Numbered from the stretch's first letter, positions 38,291 to 51,190 are shown. The stretch is 64,000 nt of DNA from Viscum album (GCA_963277665.1 OY728157.1:369658067-369722066), one strand, 5' to 3'. A program made the numbers and translations. Notes: generated by a model not told the origin, from the letters alone.

Positions 38291-41200
38291 CACACCAAGG
38301 AACCTCTTAAACATTATTCCATATCAAAGTAGAATTATTGCTTCTTACACAAACACTTCAGTTCCAGGTTTCCACACAATAGATTATTTAACATCATTAA
38401 GTGATTAACCTATTGTGAAATTTTATTCTAATATATTATTGGAAACAAATAATTTTTTCACAATAATAAAAATAATCTATTTTAGCAGCAATATCAATAA
38501 ACCATCAACATATAAGTAATCACAATGGATTTACTAAAGCATAGGAGAATCACCCTCATACCTTCAACTTACTTTATTCAATTTTATTATCTTAATTGTG
38601 TAAATCCATATCATCCCCCTAAAAAAATAGAAGCATGATAATTCCAAAAACTAAATAAATAATGAATGAGAAGTTTTAAATATACTACCTTAATTGAAGC
38701 ATCAAAAATTATTACACGATATGACAAGTCAACTTTAATAAAACACTATCCAACACATCCTGATTAACAACACGGACCATGTTCATCCACTAACCATCTA
38801 AATCAAAACAAAGCACCAAAAACCAAATTAAAATTATTTTCACAACCTATCTAGCAAAGTCTTTAATCAATTAAAGTAGAGGGTCAAAACCAATTAGAGG
38901 TTGTATAAGAATATCCATAGATGCATCACCAGTCTCTTAGGTTTTGAAGGAAATCTAATAATTTTAAAATAATTTGAATTAGATTTAAATTTTATAACAA
39001 AATGAAAAAAATTTATGATCACAATGTGAAGGGTCACTGCAATGGGTCTAAATCCAATGAACCTCCTAATGTCACATCGCGATCTCCCCTACCTCTGCCT
39101 AAATTGAATTTTAGATAAAATTCTATCTAGAAAGAATGTGAAATCAAACTCTTACGTTTCACACACTACACCACAACATATAAACCACATTGAGACATTA
39201 CCATTAATGGCACGACACTACATACTACAAACCAACCTCCTACTCTGACCAACTCCTCATGATAAAACACTAAGGGTCACATCTCAAGGCACCCATCAAG
39301 ATGATTTTTTATCTCTAACATCATATTCCTTCTTTTGATCTCATCCTAACACCTCCCAGACTCAAAAAACTCATTTTTCCGTCTAATAATGTTTGGATCA
39401 TTATAATTTTCCTGAATAAATTTCAAATTCAACTCATTGATTTATAAGTATTCATTTTTATATCCTCAAATATCATTTTATTTAAAAATAAAACACCCAT
39501 AATTTTATATAGTCCATATAAAAAATAATTTTTTTCTTCTAATAATATTAAATTAGTTTAATTTAAAAAACATAGGTTTAAAAAAATAATTTAAATATCT
39601 CTTTTGATTTTTCTCCATAACATTAAAATAAAGTTTTTACTTTTTTGAAATAAAAATATATTTTTCCTAAAAATAACATATCAATTTTTTAAAAAAAATT
39701 ATTTAATTAATTTCTAAAACACACATTTCAATTTTCAATAAACTAATTTCAAAAAACATAAAATAGAAATAATTATTTAATTTTTTTTAATTTATAAAAT
39801 TTTAAGAAAAACATTAATTATTTACTTTAAAATTTATGTATGATTGTTTGTATAAAGACAAACACTCACTCGTGCATTCACATAATCATATGGATAAATG
39901 CTTATTTTTATTAAGAGAATACTGTTATTTATTTTTAATAATGAAAATTAATATTGAATATATTTAAATCATAGATTAGTGGGTCATAATATTGGAATAC
40001 ATGTTACATAATTTTTGGGACATTATAAATATAGTTGAAAACATTTAATATAATTTGTATGGAATAAATTTTTTATTTTAGAATGGATAATTCAAATAAA
40101 TGAAAGAAAACATCCTTCAAATGGATAATTAAAATACGGATCATTCTGATAATTAATGTTGAGTTTGATGCCATACATTCCTTGAACGAAAAAGTAAACA
40201 AAAATACTATAGAATAAATGATTCCCTTGAAAAACATAGTATATTATAGTAACCAAATAATACATGTCACTCACATATCATATTTATACATACAAACAAA
40301 ATATAGAATGGTGTTTTTGTGACTACATGAAAAATTTTACGATCCATACAAACAAAAAATATATGTTATAATAATGGAAAATTAATATTCAATGAAAAGA
40401 AAAAGGACATGAAACTAGAAAATGACACTTGTTAGACATCACCAACTCCACAGCCGATTCATCCACATTTACTTCCTTTAAAGTAATTCCTCAATTGAAT
40501 TCAAGAACTCAAGGATTCTATAAAGGAGTTACTGGTGGAAGAGCTTTCTCTTTATAAAATGTCCCAACTAGGGTTAGAAATAGAAATAAGGATAATAAAT
40601 GGAAAAATGAATAATATTAATGGAAAATATAAAATATAAGTTTTAATATTAGGGCATGAAGAATTGATATATGTGTTTAAAAAATACATGAAGTGTTAAT
40701 GGTAGACTATTTATTTTAGTATGCACTGCATATTGAAATAAGAATATCATTGAGGTAGGTTATGCATGATAAATATACTCAGTATTCAATTTCCGTATTT
40801 CTATTATGCACTATACCAATATATAATGAATATTTATTATTCAAAAAATAAAAATTATAACATATATTTTTATTTAGAAAAATAAATTCCTTATTATGCA
40901 TTTTATAATGGGTTTATACAATGTATAAAAAATATAAAATATGAACTTTAGTATGGAATATGTTCGCATTATTGATTATATTTATGAGTATTTATCATCT
41001 ATATAAATTTATTTTCATTATCTTGTTGGAACATATATAATATAAATTATATAACTATCCAATAAGTAACTAACGAAATAACATATCACTATTCAAATAT
41101 ATGCATTTTGTTTCTACACTATATGCCTTGGAATTCAGTTTCTATGTCATTGGATCCTTCGATTTGGAAATTTAATACAATATAAAATGACAAATACTAA

Positions 41201-42600
41201 ATTTTAAAGTGAATCTAACTCATAATAAATAAATATATATAGTTTTATTATAGTTATGATTCTATAAGATATGTATTATAAATTTTACAATTTTAGTATA
41301 TTTTACTAAAAAAATATATTCTCATTATTTAAATTTCATCATTTTATTTCTTTTATATATGAATAAAAATTATTAAATTATTAAATTTGTTTCTACAATC
41401 AAGAAATGAAATTTGATAACTAAAAATGATAACGTTTAAAGTAAATCTAATTGAGAATATGTAATGATAATAAAAGAAACCAATTTCAAGGATAAAACTA
41501 TAGGTATGAGTTTACATGTGAAACACAAAATAAAAACAAGGACGTATTCAGTTACAAAAAAATTAATATCAATATTATACAGATGATTACTTAAAAAGTA
41601 ATAGTTTCTTAAATTATATAACCATTATAGGTTTCTTCAATATCTAACTCATTTCTAAAATATAAAATCAGCAGTATGTAAAAGATAAGTGTATGCTTTT
41701 TTATGTATTTTATAATTGGTTATTATAACATATAAAAATTACGAATTGTGTATTTTAATCCAAAATATGTTTTCTCTACTAGTTTTGAGATTGGTATCCA
41801 TAATGAACAAAAAAACACTAACAATTTTAGAGGGTATTGTAAAAAGGAAGTAATAATTGTCCAAACAAAAAAAGAGACCTAACCTGAAGAAGCATGGAAA
41901 ATAGGCACACATTTCAGATTTCTGGGCACATCATGATGTGTTTCTCCTATATATTATCATAGTTAATTCATTAAAAAATTGAAATTTTTAATAATTCATA
42001 CTCTCTAGAGTCATAAGATAAAATCATAAAAACACAATTGAATAACAATGATAATAAAAGTAGTGATAAAAAAATATCAAATCATGAAGTTTAGGAATCT
42101 AAATATAAATTTTGACTAATTCTACTTGAATATAATTTCACAGTCACTTCATAACTTTCACAACATATTACATTCGTATAATATCTAGCAAATTAATAGT
42201 GAGGAGAGGCAATCCTAATTGATTAGTTATATTAAGAAGAGATAAAACCAAGAAGTTTAGAGGGTAGAACACATCCATGTATATGCATTTCAATCATGAA
42301 TATTTTCTACCATATCATTCTAGTTAATATAGAGTTGATAACCAATGAACATAAACATTTTATTGAAATAGTGGGGCTATTATGATTTTTGATTTATAAA
42401 ATAAGAAAAAAAAATAATATAAAAGGCACAATAGTCTAGTATATAAAAATGAAAAGTTACAGAAAACAAAATAAAGGATAAGTACATAATAACATATTAA
42501 ACTAAATGAAAAATAATGTATAAAAATAAATAATTTGAAGAATCAAACTTGAAAATTATAGATTTCATAAATGAAATAAGTTTAAAACTATTTGGAAAAA
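38291..42600. other. Unassigned AT-rich region
   Basis: 38.3-39.4 kb may be the continuation of the gypsy LTR. 39.4-42.6 kb is extremely AT-rich. At 40430-40580 a more balanced stretch (plus strand CACCAACTCCACAGCCGATT) resembles LTR sequence on the minus strand but has no partner in the window. No gene or RNA is supported. Confidence 0.35.
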
Positions 42601-42639
42601 ATGAAAATAGATATTGAATCTAAGAAAATTTTTGACAAT

Positions 42640-45436
42640 TTCAAAGATTGAGATGGATAAAATTACAACAAATATAAATTTAAAATTTAAAAAAATTCGA
42701 ACTACTTGACTTTTATACAATTCTTACCACCCAAAAACTTTCTTAGTAACATTGAAAAATCATTTTCAATACTATTTCCAATGATGATTGGAAAAAAAGA
42801 AAAAAATTAAATTAATAAAATGATAACAATACCAAGTTTTTCACTGAGGAAAACAGTAAACATATGAATTTTATCATTTAATAAAATGATATAATAGTTT
42901 CAGCCTTTGAAATTCCATTGATCTTGGAAGATGAAGAAACATTATCTAAACTATATATTCCACCCCCTATATTGAATTCATTAAAAAAACATACATGAAA
43001 CCACTTCTTATTCTTGAAATGTTAGCAAGGGGAACGAGTAACTAAATCTAAACAAATCATGAACCAAACTTGAAATAAAAAATGCATCACTTGTCACTCA
43101 TAAGGTGGGTTTTATAATTCTTTAACCTCCATCAGAGACAAATCGAATTCCCTTAACAATATAAAAATTTGAATGATTGATATAGATAAAATAACAATAA
43201 ATATAAATTAAAAATTTAAAGATTATCGAACTACAAACCTTTTATAAACTTTTCTCGGCCAAACCATATCTATGATACATTGAAAATATGTTTTCAATTC
43301 TCTTTACAATGATTATTGACCTGAAAGAACAAATAATATTAATGAAACGATAACAATACCAAGGGGTTCTTAGATTATAAATATAAATGATATTGAAATT
43401 TCAGTCATTGAAATGCTATTAATGTCGTAAAATGAAGCACCATAAACTAAAATTGAGATTCAAAAACTACAAAGAAACCACTAAATTTCTAGGAATCAAA
43501 CCATATCATATTCTATAAATGTTATCAAGGGTCATGATTAGTTAATTATAAATAATGAATGATCTAATATTGAAATTAAAATACATCACTTATCATTCAA
43601 AATTTGGGTTATATAATTTTTCAACCAATATCAAAGACAAATCAAAGTCCCTAAACAATTTAACAATGAAATCAAAGATTAAAAACACATATAATAAAGA
43701 AATTATCCTTGAAAAATAAAAAATTAAAACAATAAAAAAAGAAAATTAGAGAAGAAATGGGATAAGGAATCATGAAAAAAATGCCCTAGATGATCGAAAC
43801 CAGAAGTGGTGTTTAAAATTATAAACTCAAGAAAGGATTCTATGTGATTGAAACCTAAGGGAGAACAAGGTAGATTAGGTGGATGGGGAGTTATCTAAGG
43901 TCTAATGTGAGAGAGAGGCAGAGGAAATGAACGATGATGATGAATAAGGTAGAGCAGGAGTAGGTGGATCCGGTGGAGGTGGAGTAGGTAGAGGAAGAAT
44001 AGACAGAGGTAGAGTAGTATAAGAAGAAGTGGAAAAAGGTAGAGCATGAAAAGGCAGAGATGGAAGAGGCAGAAGAGATGGAGGCAGAGTAGGTGAAGGC
44101 TAAGAAGGCGGAGGCTAAGTAGTCTGAGGTGGAGCTGGCATAAGTAGAAGAGTCAGTTGTGAAGAAACCAGAGGCGGAGTAGGTAGAGGTGTAGTAGGAC
44201 AAGGTAGAGTGGCTGGATGAGGAGGATTTGGTGGAGGAGAATTTAGACGCGGAGGAGCCTGAGGCAGTGGATCTAGATGCTGAGTAGGCATAGGTGGAGT
44301 AGGAGGAGGCAAAAGAGCCTGATAAGTAGATGGAAGTGTAGGGGGGAACCAAAGCGAGAACTGAAGAAGTAGTCAAGTAAAATCATTAGCGGGAGGGGAT
44401 GATAACTAAGGGAATGATAATGTATTGAAGGGTATGAGTGGTGTGGTGCAAGTATAAATAGAAATGTGTCATGGAAGGCACCCAAATTTAATATATATAG
44501 TAGATACCCTTTTGACCTCTCTCAGAGGCAAATAAAAGTCTCTAAAAAATATTAAAAAATTAATGATGGCGATTGGTAAAATTACACTAAATATAAATTG
44601 AAAATTTAAATATGATCAAACTGAACACCTTCTATATAGTTTTTCCTGCCAACCCTTATCTAGGGAACATTGTGAAATCATTTTCAATACTCTTTCTAGT
44701 GATTCTTGACCTGAAAGCATAAAATAAATTAATGAAATGATAGCAATACCATGTGGTTCACTGGTGAAAAATGTAAACATTTTAATTTTAATATTTTCAA
44801 TAAAATGATATCGCAATATCAAACTTTTCATTTACATTGATGTTGGAAGATGAATCACCATCAGCTAAATTGGAGATTCCACCCCTACAATGAAAACATT
44901 AAACAGAAAAATAAAAAACCACAACATATTATAGAAATGTGGTAAGTGGAATGACTAGCTAATTCTAAATAAATTATTTTCCGAGATTGAAAGGAAAAAT
45001 GAATCACTTATCACTCAGAATGGGGGATATATAATTTGTTAACCTTCGCCGCACACAAATAAAGGTCCCTAAATAATTTTACAATGAAATAAAAGATAAA
45101 AAAACATATAATAATGTCAGGATCCTATCAAAATAAAATTAATAAATTAATAAATCCCAAAAAAGGAAAATTAAAGGATCAATGAGACAATGAATCATGA
45201 AAAACATGCCCTATATGATGGAAATCAAAGGTGGTGTTTAAAATTCCAAACTCAATAAATCCTGCCGAATGATTTAAATATAAGGGTGACAGAGGTGGAG
45301 AAGAAAAAGGTCGGGGGGTTGGAGGTAGAGTAGGAGGTGGTGGATTAGGTGTAGGCTAAGAAGGTGGAGGTGAAGCAGGTGGAGCAGGAAGAGTTAACGG
45401 TGGAGAAGCCAGAGGCAGAGCAATCAAAGGTAGAGA
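42640..45436. repeat. Local tandem duplication, interrupted by the CACTA element
   Basis: Four landmark blocks recur. P (AAATATAAATT.AAAATTTAAA then TCGAACT) is at 42645, 43175 and 44568. Q (CATCACTTATCACTCA type) is at 43075, 43575 and 45005. R (GAATCATGAAAAACATGCCCTA type) is at 43763 and 45193. S (GTGGTGCAAGTATAAAT type, ending AGATACCCTTTT) is at 44450 and, beyond the CACTA element, at 63910. The order is P-Q, P-Q-R-GA tract-S, P-Q-R-GA tract [CACTA] GA tract-S, giving a period of about 1.3-1.4 kb. The blocks carry no recognisable protein. Confidence 0.75.
43890..44400 (-). repeat. GA/CT-rich tract, Pro/Ser-rich on minus strand
   Basis: Degenerate repeats of GGTGGAGGTAGAG type on the plus strand. 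The minus strand is open in three overlapping frames (161, 65 and 70 residues): one Ser/Thr/Ala/Tyr-rich, one with PPTPP-like Pro-rich phrases. Openness in every frame is expected from a CT-rich strand poor in stop codons. It could be a fragment of a proline-rich cell-wall protein gene, but no signal peptide or conserved start supports that. The homologous tracts at 45290-45436 and 63640-63800 do not keep one frame clearly. Confidence 0.5.
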
Positions 45437-45740
45437 CACTACTAGAAATTCGAGCTATAGCCATGGTTCTAAACCGTGGCTATAGGCCCAAAATCCGTGG
45501 CTATAGGTAATAGCCACGGTTTGAGGAACCATGGCTAAGTTTGGCGTGGCTATAGGCGCATACCTATAGGCACGGTTCCAAACCGTGGCTGTATACTTAG
45601 TGCCACGGTTTCAATCATGGCTATATTAGAGGTCGTACAAGCTTTATAACCACAGTTGGAAACCGCGGAGTTAGGTCTATAGCCACGGATAACAACCGTG
45701 GCAATACACCAATATCCACGGTTTAAAACCGTGGATATAG
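45437..45740. repeat. Left terminal and subterminal repeat array of CACTA element
   Basis: About 16 copies of a 10-12 bp motif (consensus CTATAGCCACGG, or its complement CCGTGGCTATAG) in 300 bp, many paired head-to-head as ...CACGGTTTxAAACCGTG... palindromes. In CACTA elements such motifs bind the TNPA-type protein, which brings the ends together for excision. Some copies carry CpG/CpNpG sites, potential methylation targets. Confidence 0.85.
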
Positions 45741-45761
45741 GGTGTGCACATACATAAAAAA

Positions 45762-46128
45762 AATACCCCAACCCCCTGGACACCCTCTGGACACCCTACT
45801 GGACACCCCCCTAGACACCCTCCTGACACCCCCTGGACACCCCCTGGACACCCCCTGGACACCCCCCTGACCCCCCCTGGACACCCCCCTGGACACCCCC
45901 CTGACCCCCCCTGGACACCCCCCTGGACACCCCCTGGACACCCCCCTGGACACCCCCTGGACACCCCCTAGACACCCCCCTGAACACCTCCTGCACCCCT
46001 CCCCTATGCCGTGCAGACCCCGCCCTGCCCTCCTCCCCACTGCCTTGTAGACACCCCCCGCACCAGTCCCCCCTGCACCAGCACACCCCCTACCCCCCAC
46101 CTGCACACCCCCTCCCTGCCCCCCACCT
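45762..46128. repeat. C-rich minisatellite block A
   Basis: Plus strand built of GGACACCCCCCT-type 11-13 bp units that become irregular toward 46128. Overlapping frames on both strands (Pro-rich on plus, Gly-rich on minus) arise from the repeat and are not genes. Confidence 0.9.
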
Positions 46129-46791
46129 GTAATTCATTTCAACTTTTAACTCATCTCACAAGAAAAAACGAATCATAAAAATAGGCAGGAAGAATATGAA
46201 AAAAACTTATTAAAGCAGCAAGTTCACCCTTCACAATAAATTCATAGATTCTACAACCTTTCCAAAGCAGCACATCACAACTATAAGGAACTCCAAGACA
46301 AAGCATCCTTTTTCAAACTCATGCCCCAGTGAATCCACTTAAATATTTGTCTTCAAGGATCATCATTTAAATACCTTCATTTCCACAACCATAAAATGAA
46401 AAAATTACAAAATAAAAGGCATTATGAATGGAATGAATATATGCATGACGTGACACTACTCCAATAGAAGAAAATAGATCATAATCTAATAAATCAATTT
46501 ATAACTTAGCCAAATTGAATCATCTAAAACCACACAAAATTTAATTTAGTTAGCATGCTTGCAATACAAATGAAACCTACTAAATTAACTGTAAAAGTAG
46601 TTTAATTTATAAATTTTCTTATGCACAATTCATTATTACAACAAATCTTTATTTTTATAGTAATCCAACTAAAATATACATATTGTTTTTAACTTATAAA
46701 TATTTAGTTTATGAGGAAATATGAACTCATAATTATACTACATGATATAGAACTAAAATTTAAGAATGATATGTAAGTAAGTTAGTCTAAA
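46129..46791. other. AT-rich spacer between minisatellite blocks A and B
   Basis: Ordinary AT-rich sequence, including a long AT-only-like stretch with no open frame or recognised motif. Abrupt transitions from over 70% GC to AT-rich mark both sides. Confidence 0.5.
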
Positions 46792-47718
46792 CCCCGAGAC
46801 ACCCCCTCCCCTTGCCCCCCCCCCACCTGCACACACCCCTTGGACACCCCCTAAACCCCAGGACACCCCCTGGACACCACCCTAGACACCACCCCAGGAC
46901 AGACCCCCCCAGACCCTGGACACCCCTGCCAGTCCTGCGAGTCCTACTAGTCCCCCCTGCCAGTCCCCCCTGCCCCCTGCTAGTCCCCCCCTGCCAGTCC
47001 CCCCTGCCCCCTGCTAGTCCCCCTGCCAGCCCCCCTGCTTGTCCCCCTACCAGCCCACCCTTCTGCCCCTGCCACCCCCTGCCAGCCCCCCTGCTTGTCC
47101 CCCTGCCATCCCACCCCCTGCCCCCTACCACCCCCTGCCAGCCCCCCTGTTTGTCTCCCTGCCAGCCCACGCCCCTGCCCCTGCCAGTCCCCCCTGCCCC
47201 CTGCCACACCCCCTGCTAGTCCCCCCTGCCACCCCCTACCAGTCCCCCTGCCCCCTGCCCCCTGCCCCTGCCAACCCCCTGCCAGCCCCCTGCTTGTCCC
47301 CCTGCCCCCTGCCAGTCCCCCCTGCCCCCTGCCACACCCCCTGCTAGTCCCCCCTGCCACCCCCTCCAGTCCCCCCTGCCCCCTGCCACCCACCTGCTTG
47401 TCCCCCTGCTTGTCCCCCTGCCATCCCCCCTGCCCCCTGCAAGTCCCCCCTGCCCCTGCTAGTCCCCCCTGCCACCCCCTGTCAGCCCCCCTTCCCCCAG
47501 CCCCCTGCCCCTGCTAGTCCCCCCCTGCCACCCCCTGCTTGTCCCCCCTGCCCCCTGCCCCCTGCCATCCCCCCTGCTTGTCCCCCTGCCAGCCCACCCC
47601 CCTACACCCTGCCAGTCCCCCCCTGCCCCCTGCCACACCCCCTGCTAGTCACCCCCGCCACCCCCTGCCAGTCCCCCCTACCCCCTGCCACCCACCTGCT
47701 TGCCCCCCTGCTTGTCAA
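46792..47718. repeat. C-rich minisatellite block B
   Basis: About 0.9 kb of CCCCCTGCCAGTC / CCCCCTGCTTGTC / CCCCCTGCCACC units with visible higher-order repetition of longer segments. The minus strand has dozens of G4-6 runs. Several frames stay open for over 130 codons in different phases on both strands, which argues against any of them being selected. Confidence 0.9.
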
Positions 47719-48900
47719 GTGTAATTGAGAAATATACCTTGAAATAATGTAGTAATAGTAAAGTTACCTTATTAATATATGGTGTATCGAGCAGCAGGAA
47801 CTCACTCCATTGATAATGGTTTTTTGGTTTGCTACATAGTAAATGTGATCCCTTATTTATTCACCATTTAACATATTCTTCCTTATGGTGGAAGGTCTTT
47901 GAGTTCCTCATCATTGTCTCTTATATGTTACTCACAGTTTTATATAGTCTTTTGTAACCCTACAACTGTGGTGTAGCTGAAATGTTCCTACTATCAATCG
48001 TCTTCATATCCCAGTTCTAATGATGTTTTTTTAAGGAGATCGTATGTGGAATTATGGATCCACAACTATGAATATGAATGAATAAACATGCCTTCATATG
48101 TCTAAATATCCTATATCTTAGGTTGTGTCATTAAGATCTTCAGTAGTCTCAAATTGTGTCATGATGTGTGGTGACTTGCAGTTGGCATCTGTTTGGAATG
48201 TGGGAGTAGTGGTGATGGCTTCCATGGATACTTTATTAATGGCTGGAACCATCCCACCCACTATGACATCATTATATGGAAGAAAACCCAGATTGGACAG
48301 TTTAATACTAGAGTTCACTATAGGATGGAATGAAACAGCCCAAATAGACCACCAAAATAGCTTATATACTTTAGATCACCATTCATACATTTATCCAGAT
48401 TTTTTATTCTCTATAAAATATGAAAAAATCAAATTGAAACTCATGATTAGCTTAAGAAATCGGGGTCGCATATTGTTTCTGGTTGATCTATTTACTTCCA
48501 GGATAGAGAAAATGATCAATACTTATTTTTGAGATATAAATTTGACCAGAAACTATAGGAATATGCTGGATTTCTATTTGGGATGTCATTTAACACTCAC
48601 CTATAGGTACCCAAGTTTCTTGAGCAGGTCTCCAAGGCTAGATGCAATGAGCAGGTATAGAATCTTTTTCTAGAAATAGTGGAATCATTATTTTTATTGT
48701 GTGTACTACAAGGAATTCAAGGTTGTTAAATAATCAAGAACTAATTTTTCACCTCAGCATGACGGAGCTGCTTATGGATTGAGTCTGACTAAGAAATTGC
48801 TTCCAGGACTTTGTAATCAAGAACATGGAATGTCCCATAGAGGTTTATTACTCATTGGATCAAATATCTCAAGAATATCACTCGACTCAATCTAGTTATT
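47719..48900. other. Unassigned segment between block B and LINE fragment
   Basis: A 135-residue plus frame (48125-48532) and a 66-residue minus frame (48118-48318) overlap here. Neither shows a family motif I recognise. The sequence could be captured host DNA or decayed LINE 3' sequence. No function is assigned. Confidence 0.35.
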
Positions 48901-49930
48901 TCACCTGAAGAGGTGAATTTCACAAGCATTCTCAACTTTAGGAATGAAAGTGATAAATTGGGCATTGAAACCATGGGGATGCACCCTTGAGGTGAAGAAA
49001 GAAGCGACCAGCTTACAAACTTCTACTTTAATCTCCTCCCAATACTTTAAATAAAAAGAATTTCCAAATCCATCCAGACTAGGGGCACTACCAGCATTGA
49101 GACTGAAGACCGCATCCTTAATCTCAAATTCATGGGGGGTACTTGTGAGAAAAAGATTATCCTCATCAGAAACTATCGAATGAATAATACCATCCATTAA
49201 GGTCCCCTCCATTCCAGGTCCATTGAAAAGCTTAGTGAAATAGTCAACAACATGTTCAGCGATTGCTTCCTTGTTATGCAAGATGCATTATCCAGTTCTA
49301 TGAAAAGATAAAGGCCAGTTGGACCTCCGAATTCATTGAAGAGAGTTGAAGAATATTGTGTTCCTATCCCCATCCTGTATCCATTTGATTCTGAAAGTTT
49401 CCTTTTAAACACCTTCTCTCTTTGTAATAAGAGAGTTCAGCCAGGATATAACACCCAATTCTATTGAAATGTCTTGAATAAAATCAGAATTAGTAGCTTC
49501 ATATTGAATATGTTTCAGAGTTGACTCGAGAGTGCGGATCTCTTTATCCAACCCACTCTAATTGTCCTTGCTCCAAATTCTCAGTTGGGACTTTAGTAAC
49601 CTCAACTTGTAAGAGAAGGACGATTCACCCCAGCTAAAATTCATGCTGAAACAGAAACATTTAATAAGATTGTCACATTCAGTTTGAAAAGACCAAGCAT
49701 TATTGAATCAAAAAGGAAGAGGCATTTGTTTCTATTTACTCTTGAAACTAACCAGAATTGGATGGTGATCTGAGGAAAATTTAGGAAGAGAAACGCTGGA
49801 AATTGAATCACATACATTCAGGAGATAATCTTCTCATCAATGGAAATAACTTCAACCTTTCCGAGTGAATCATGAGAGAAAAAACCCATAAAAGATTCCC
49901 CTAACTAGTGGAACCACTAGCAGCAACCAA
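48901..49930 (-). pseudogene. LINE (non-LTR retrotransposon) ORF2 fragment: endonuclease end to start of RT
   Basis: On the minus strand from 49800: SLPKFSSDHHPILVSF, the SDHxPI motif closing the AP-type endonuclease that nicks target DNA. A long helical linker follows with stops. Then at 49281-48901 is the beginning of the reverse transcriptase: EIKDAVFSLNAGSAPSLDGF followed by FITFIPKVENA. The motif SAPGPDGF typical of plant LINEs is seen here as SAPSLDGF. The frame breaks after this point, and the FRPIS, FADD-box and RNase H/tail regions are absent. A truncated, dead fragment embedded in the CACTA element. Confidence 0.8.
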
Positions 49931-50095
49931 ATTAAAACCAAATTTATTAAGTCAAGCAAAGCCTAATAAAAAAAAGCTTTAGGTTCAAAAATTCTCAGAA
50001 GCTTGGGCTTGTGAACCTGAATGTGCCTGTGCAAAGCATTGACTGTCACAGAAATTCCTCACATTCAGATTTTTTATTTTCTCTCTTGTTGTGCC

Positions 50096-50690
50096 AGTCC
50101 CCCCACCCTCCCCAGCCCCCCCTGCACTAACCCCCCAACCACCTGCTACTCCCAGCCCAACTGCACAAGTCCCCCCCGCAGCCCACCTGCACCAGCCCCC
50201 AACCCCAACCCCTAGCTGCACCAGCCCCCCCCCCCAGCCCCATGCTACCCCCATCCCAGCTGCACCAGCCCCCCCTCGCAGCCCACCTGCACCAGCCCCC
50301 AACCCCAGACCCATCCCCCAACCCCAGACCCCAGCCCCTAGCTGCACTAGTCCACCCCCAGCCCAGCTGCACCAGTCCCCCCACCCTCCCCAGCCCCTGC
50401 ACCAGCCCCCCCAGCCACCTGCTACCCCCAGCCCCCTGCCACCCCCATCCCACCTCCACCCCCCCGCAGCCCACCTGCACCAGCCCCCAACCCCAAACCC
50501 TAGCTGCACTAGCCCCCCCAGCCCCTGCCACCCCCATCCCACCAGCACCAGTCCCCCCCCCCCCCCCCCGCAGCCCACCTGCACCAGCCCCCAACCCCAT
50601 CCCCCAGCTACACCAGCCCCCCCAGCCCCCTGCTACCCCGGCCCACCTACACCTGTCCCCCCTCCCCAACCCCCTGCACTGGCCCAAGGA
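50096..50690. repeat. C-rich minisatellite block C
   Basis: Units such as CAGCTGCACCAGCCCCCC (about 18-30 bp, irregular) over 0.6 kb. Includes a run of 16 or so C bases near 50547-50568. Pro/Ser frames on plus and Gly/Trp frames on minus are repeat artefacts. Confidence 0.9.
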
Positions 50691-50980
50691 TCCTACATTG
50701 TTTCACCAAGGGGATACATGGTTGAGACTTGTCTATGCACAACTCATGATAAAAAATTGTGTGCAATTCAAAATGAACATAAAACTATCCTCACGAAGGG
50801 AGGTCATACTAGAATTAAGATGAAACATCCTATCAACATGGGGTACCAACAACCAATATACATGAATCAAGAAATAGAAAATAGAGAGTTCCCAACATTT
50901 TTTACACAACCAGAACATGTCTAGGAGCATCATTACAGACCTCACCCTATAGGTTACACATGACATATACTAATAGGGCT
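50691..50980. other. Non-repetitive segment between blocks C and D
   Basis: A plus frame runs from block C into this segment and a 77-residue minus frame overlaps it. Base composition is ordinary, but no domain is recognisable. Confidence 0.35.
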
Positions 50981-51190
50981 GCCCCTCCCCCTTCCTGGAC
51001 ACCCTTCCCCCCTTCCAGGATAGCCCTCCCCCCTGCTGGACACCCCTCCCCCCTGCTGTACAGCCCTCCCCCCCTGCAGGACAACCCTCCCCTACCGGAC
51101 AGCCCCCCCTGTCGGACACCCCTCCCCCCTGCCGGACACCCCTCCCCCTGCAGGACACCCCTCCCCCCTGTCGGACACCCGCCCCCCTGA
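50981..51190. repeat. C-rich minisatellite block D
   Basis: About ten units of CCCTCCCCCCTGCNGGACA type, close to 20 bp each. Different monomer from blocks A-C but the same C-run theme. Confidence 0.9.

Noticed and set aside
45677..46106. Gly-rich and Pro-rich open frames up to 127 residues in block A
   Set aside because: Both strands and several phases stay open because the minisatellite lacks stop codons. Unit lengths are not multiples of three, and there is no start context or domain.
46787..47517. 135-140 residue frames in block B
   Set aside because: Same artefact of a C-rich repeat. Competing frames of equal length occur on both strands.
48125..48532. 135-residue plus frame as a captured host gene
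   Set aside because: No family motif, no splice evidence, and an overlapping opposite frame. Kept only as an unassigned segment.
49985..50924. 199- and 277-residue Gly- or Pro-rich frames across block C
   Set aside because: Frame is carried through the repeat by absence of stops and runs into unrelated sequence. Not a protein family.
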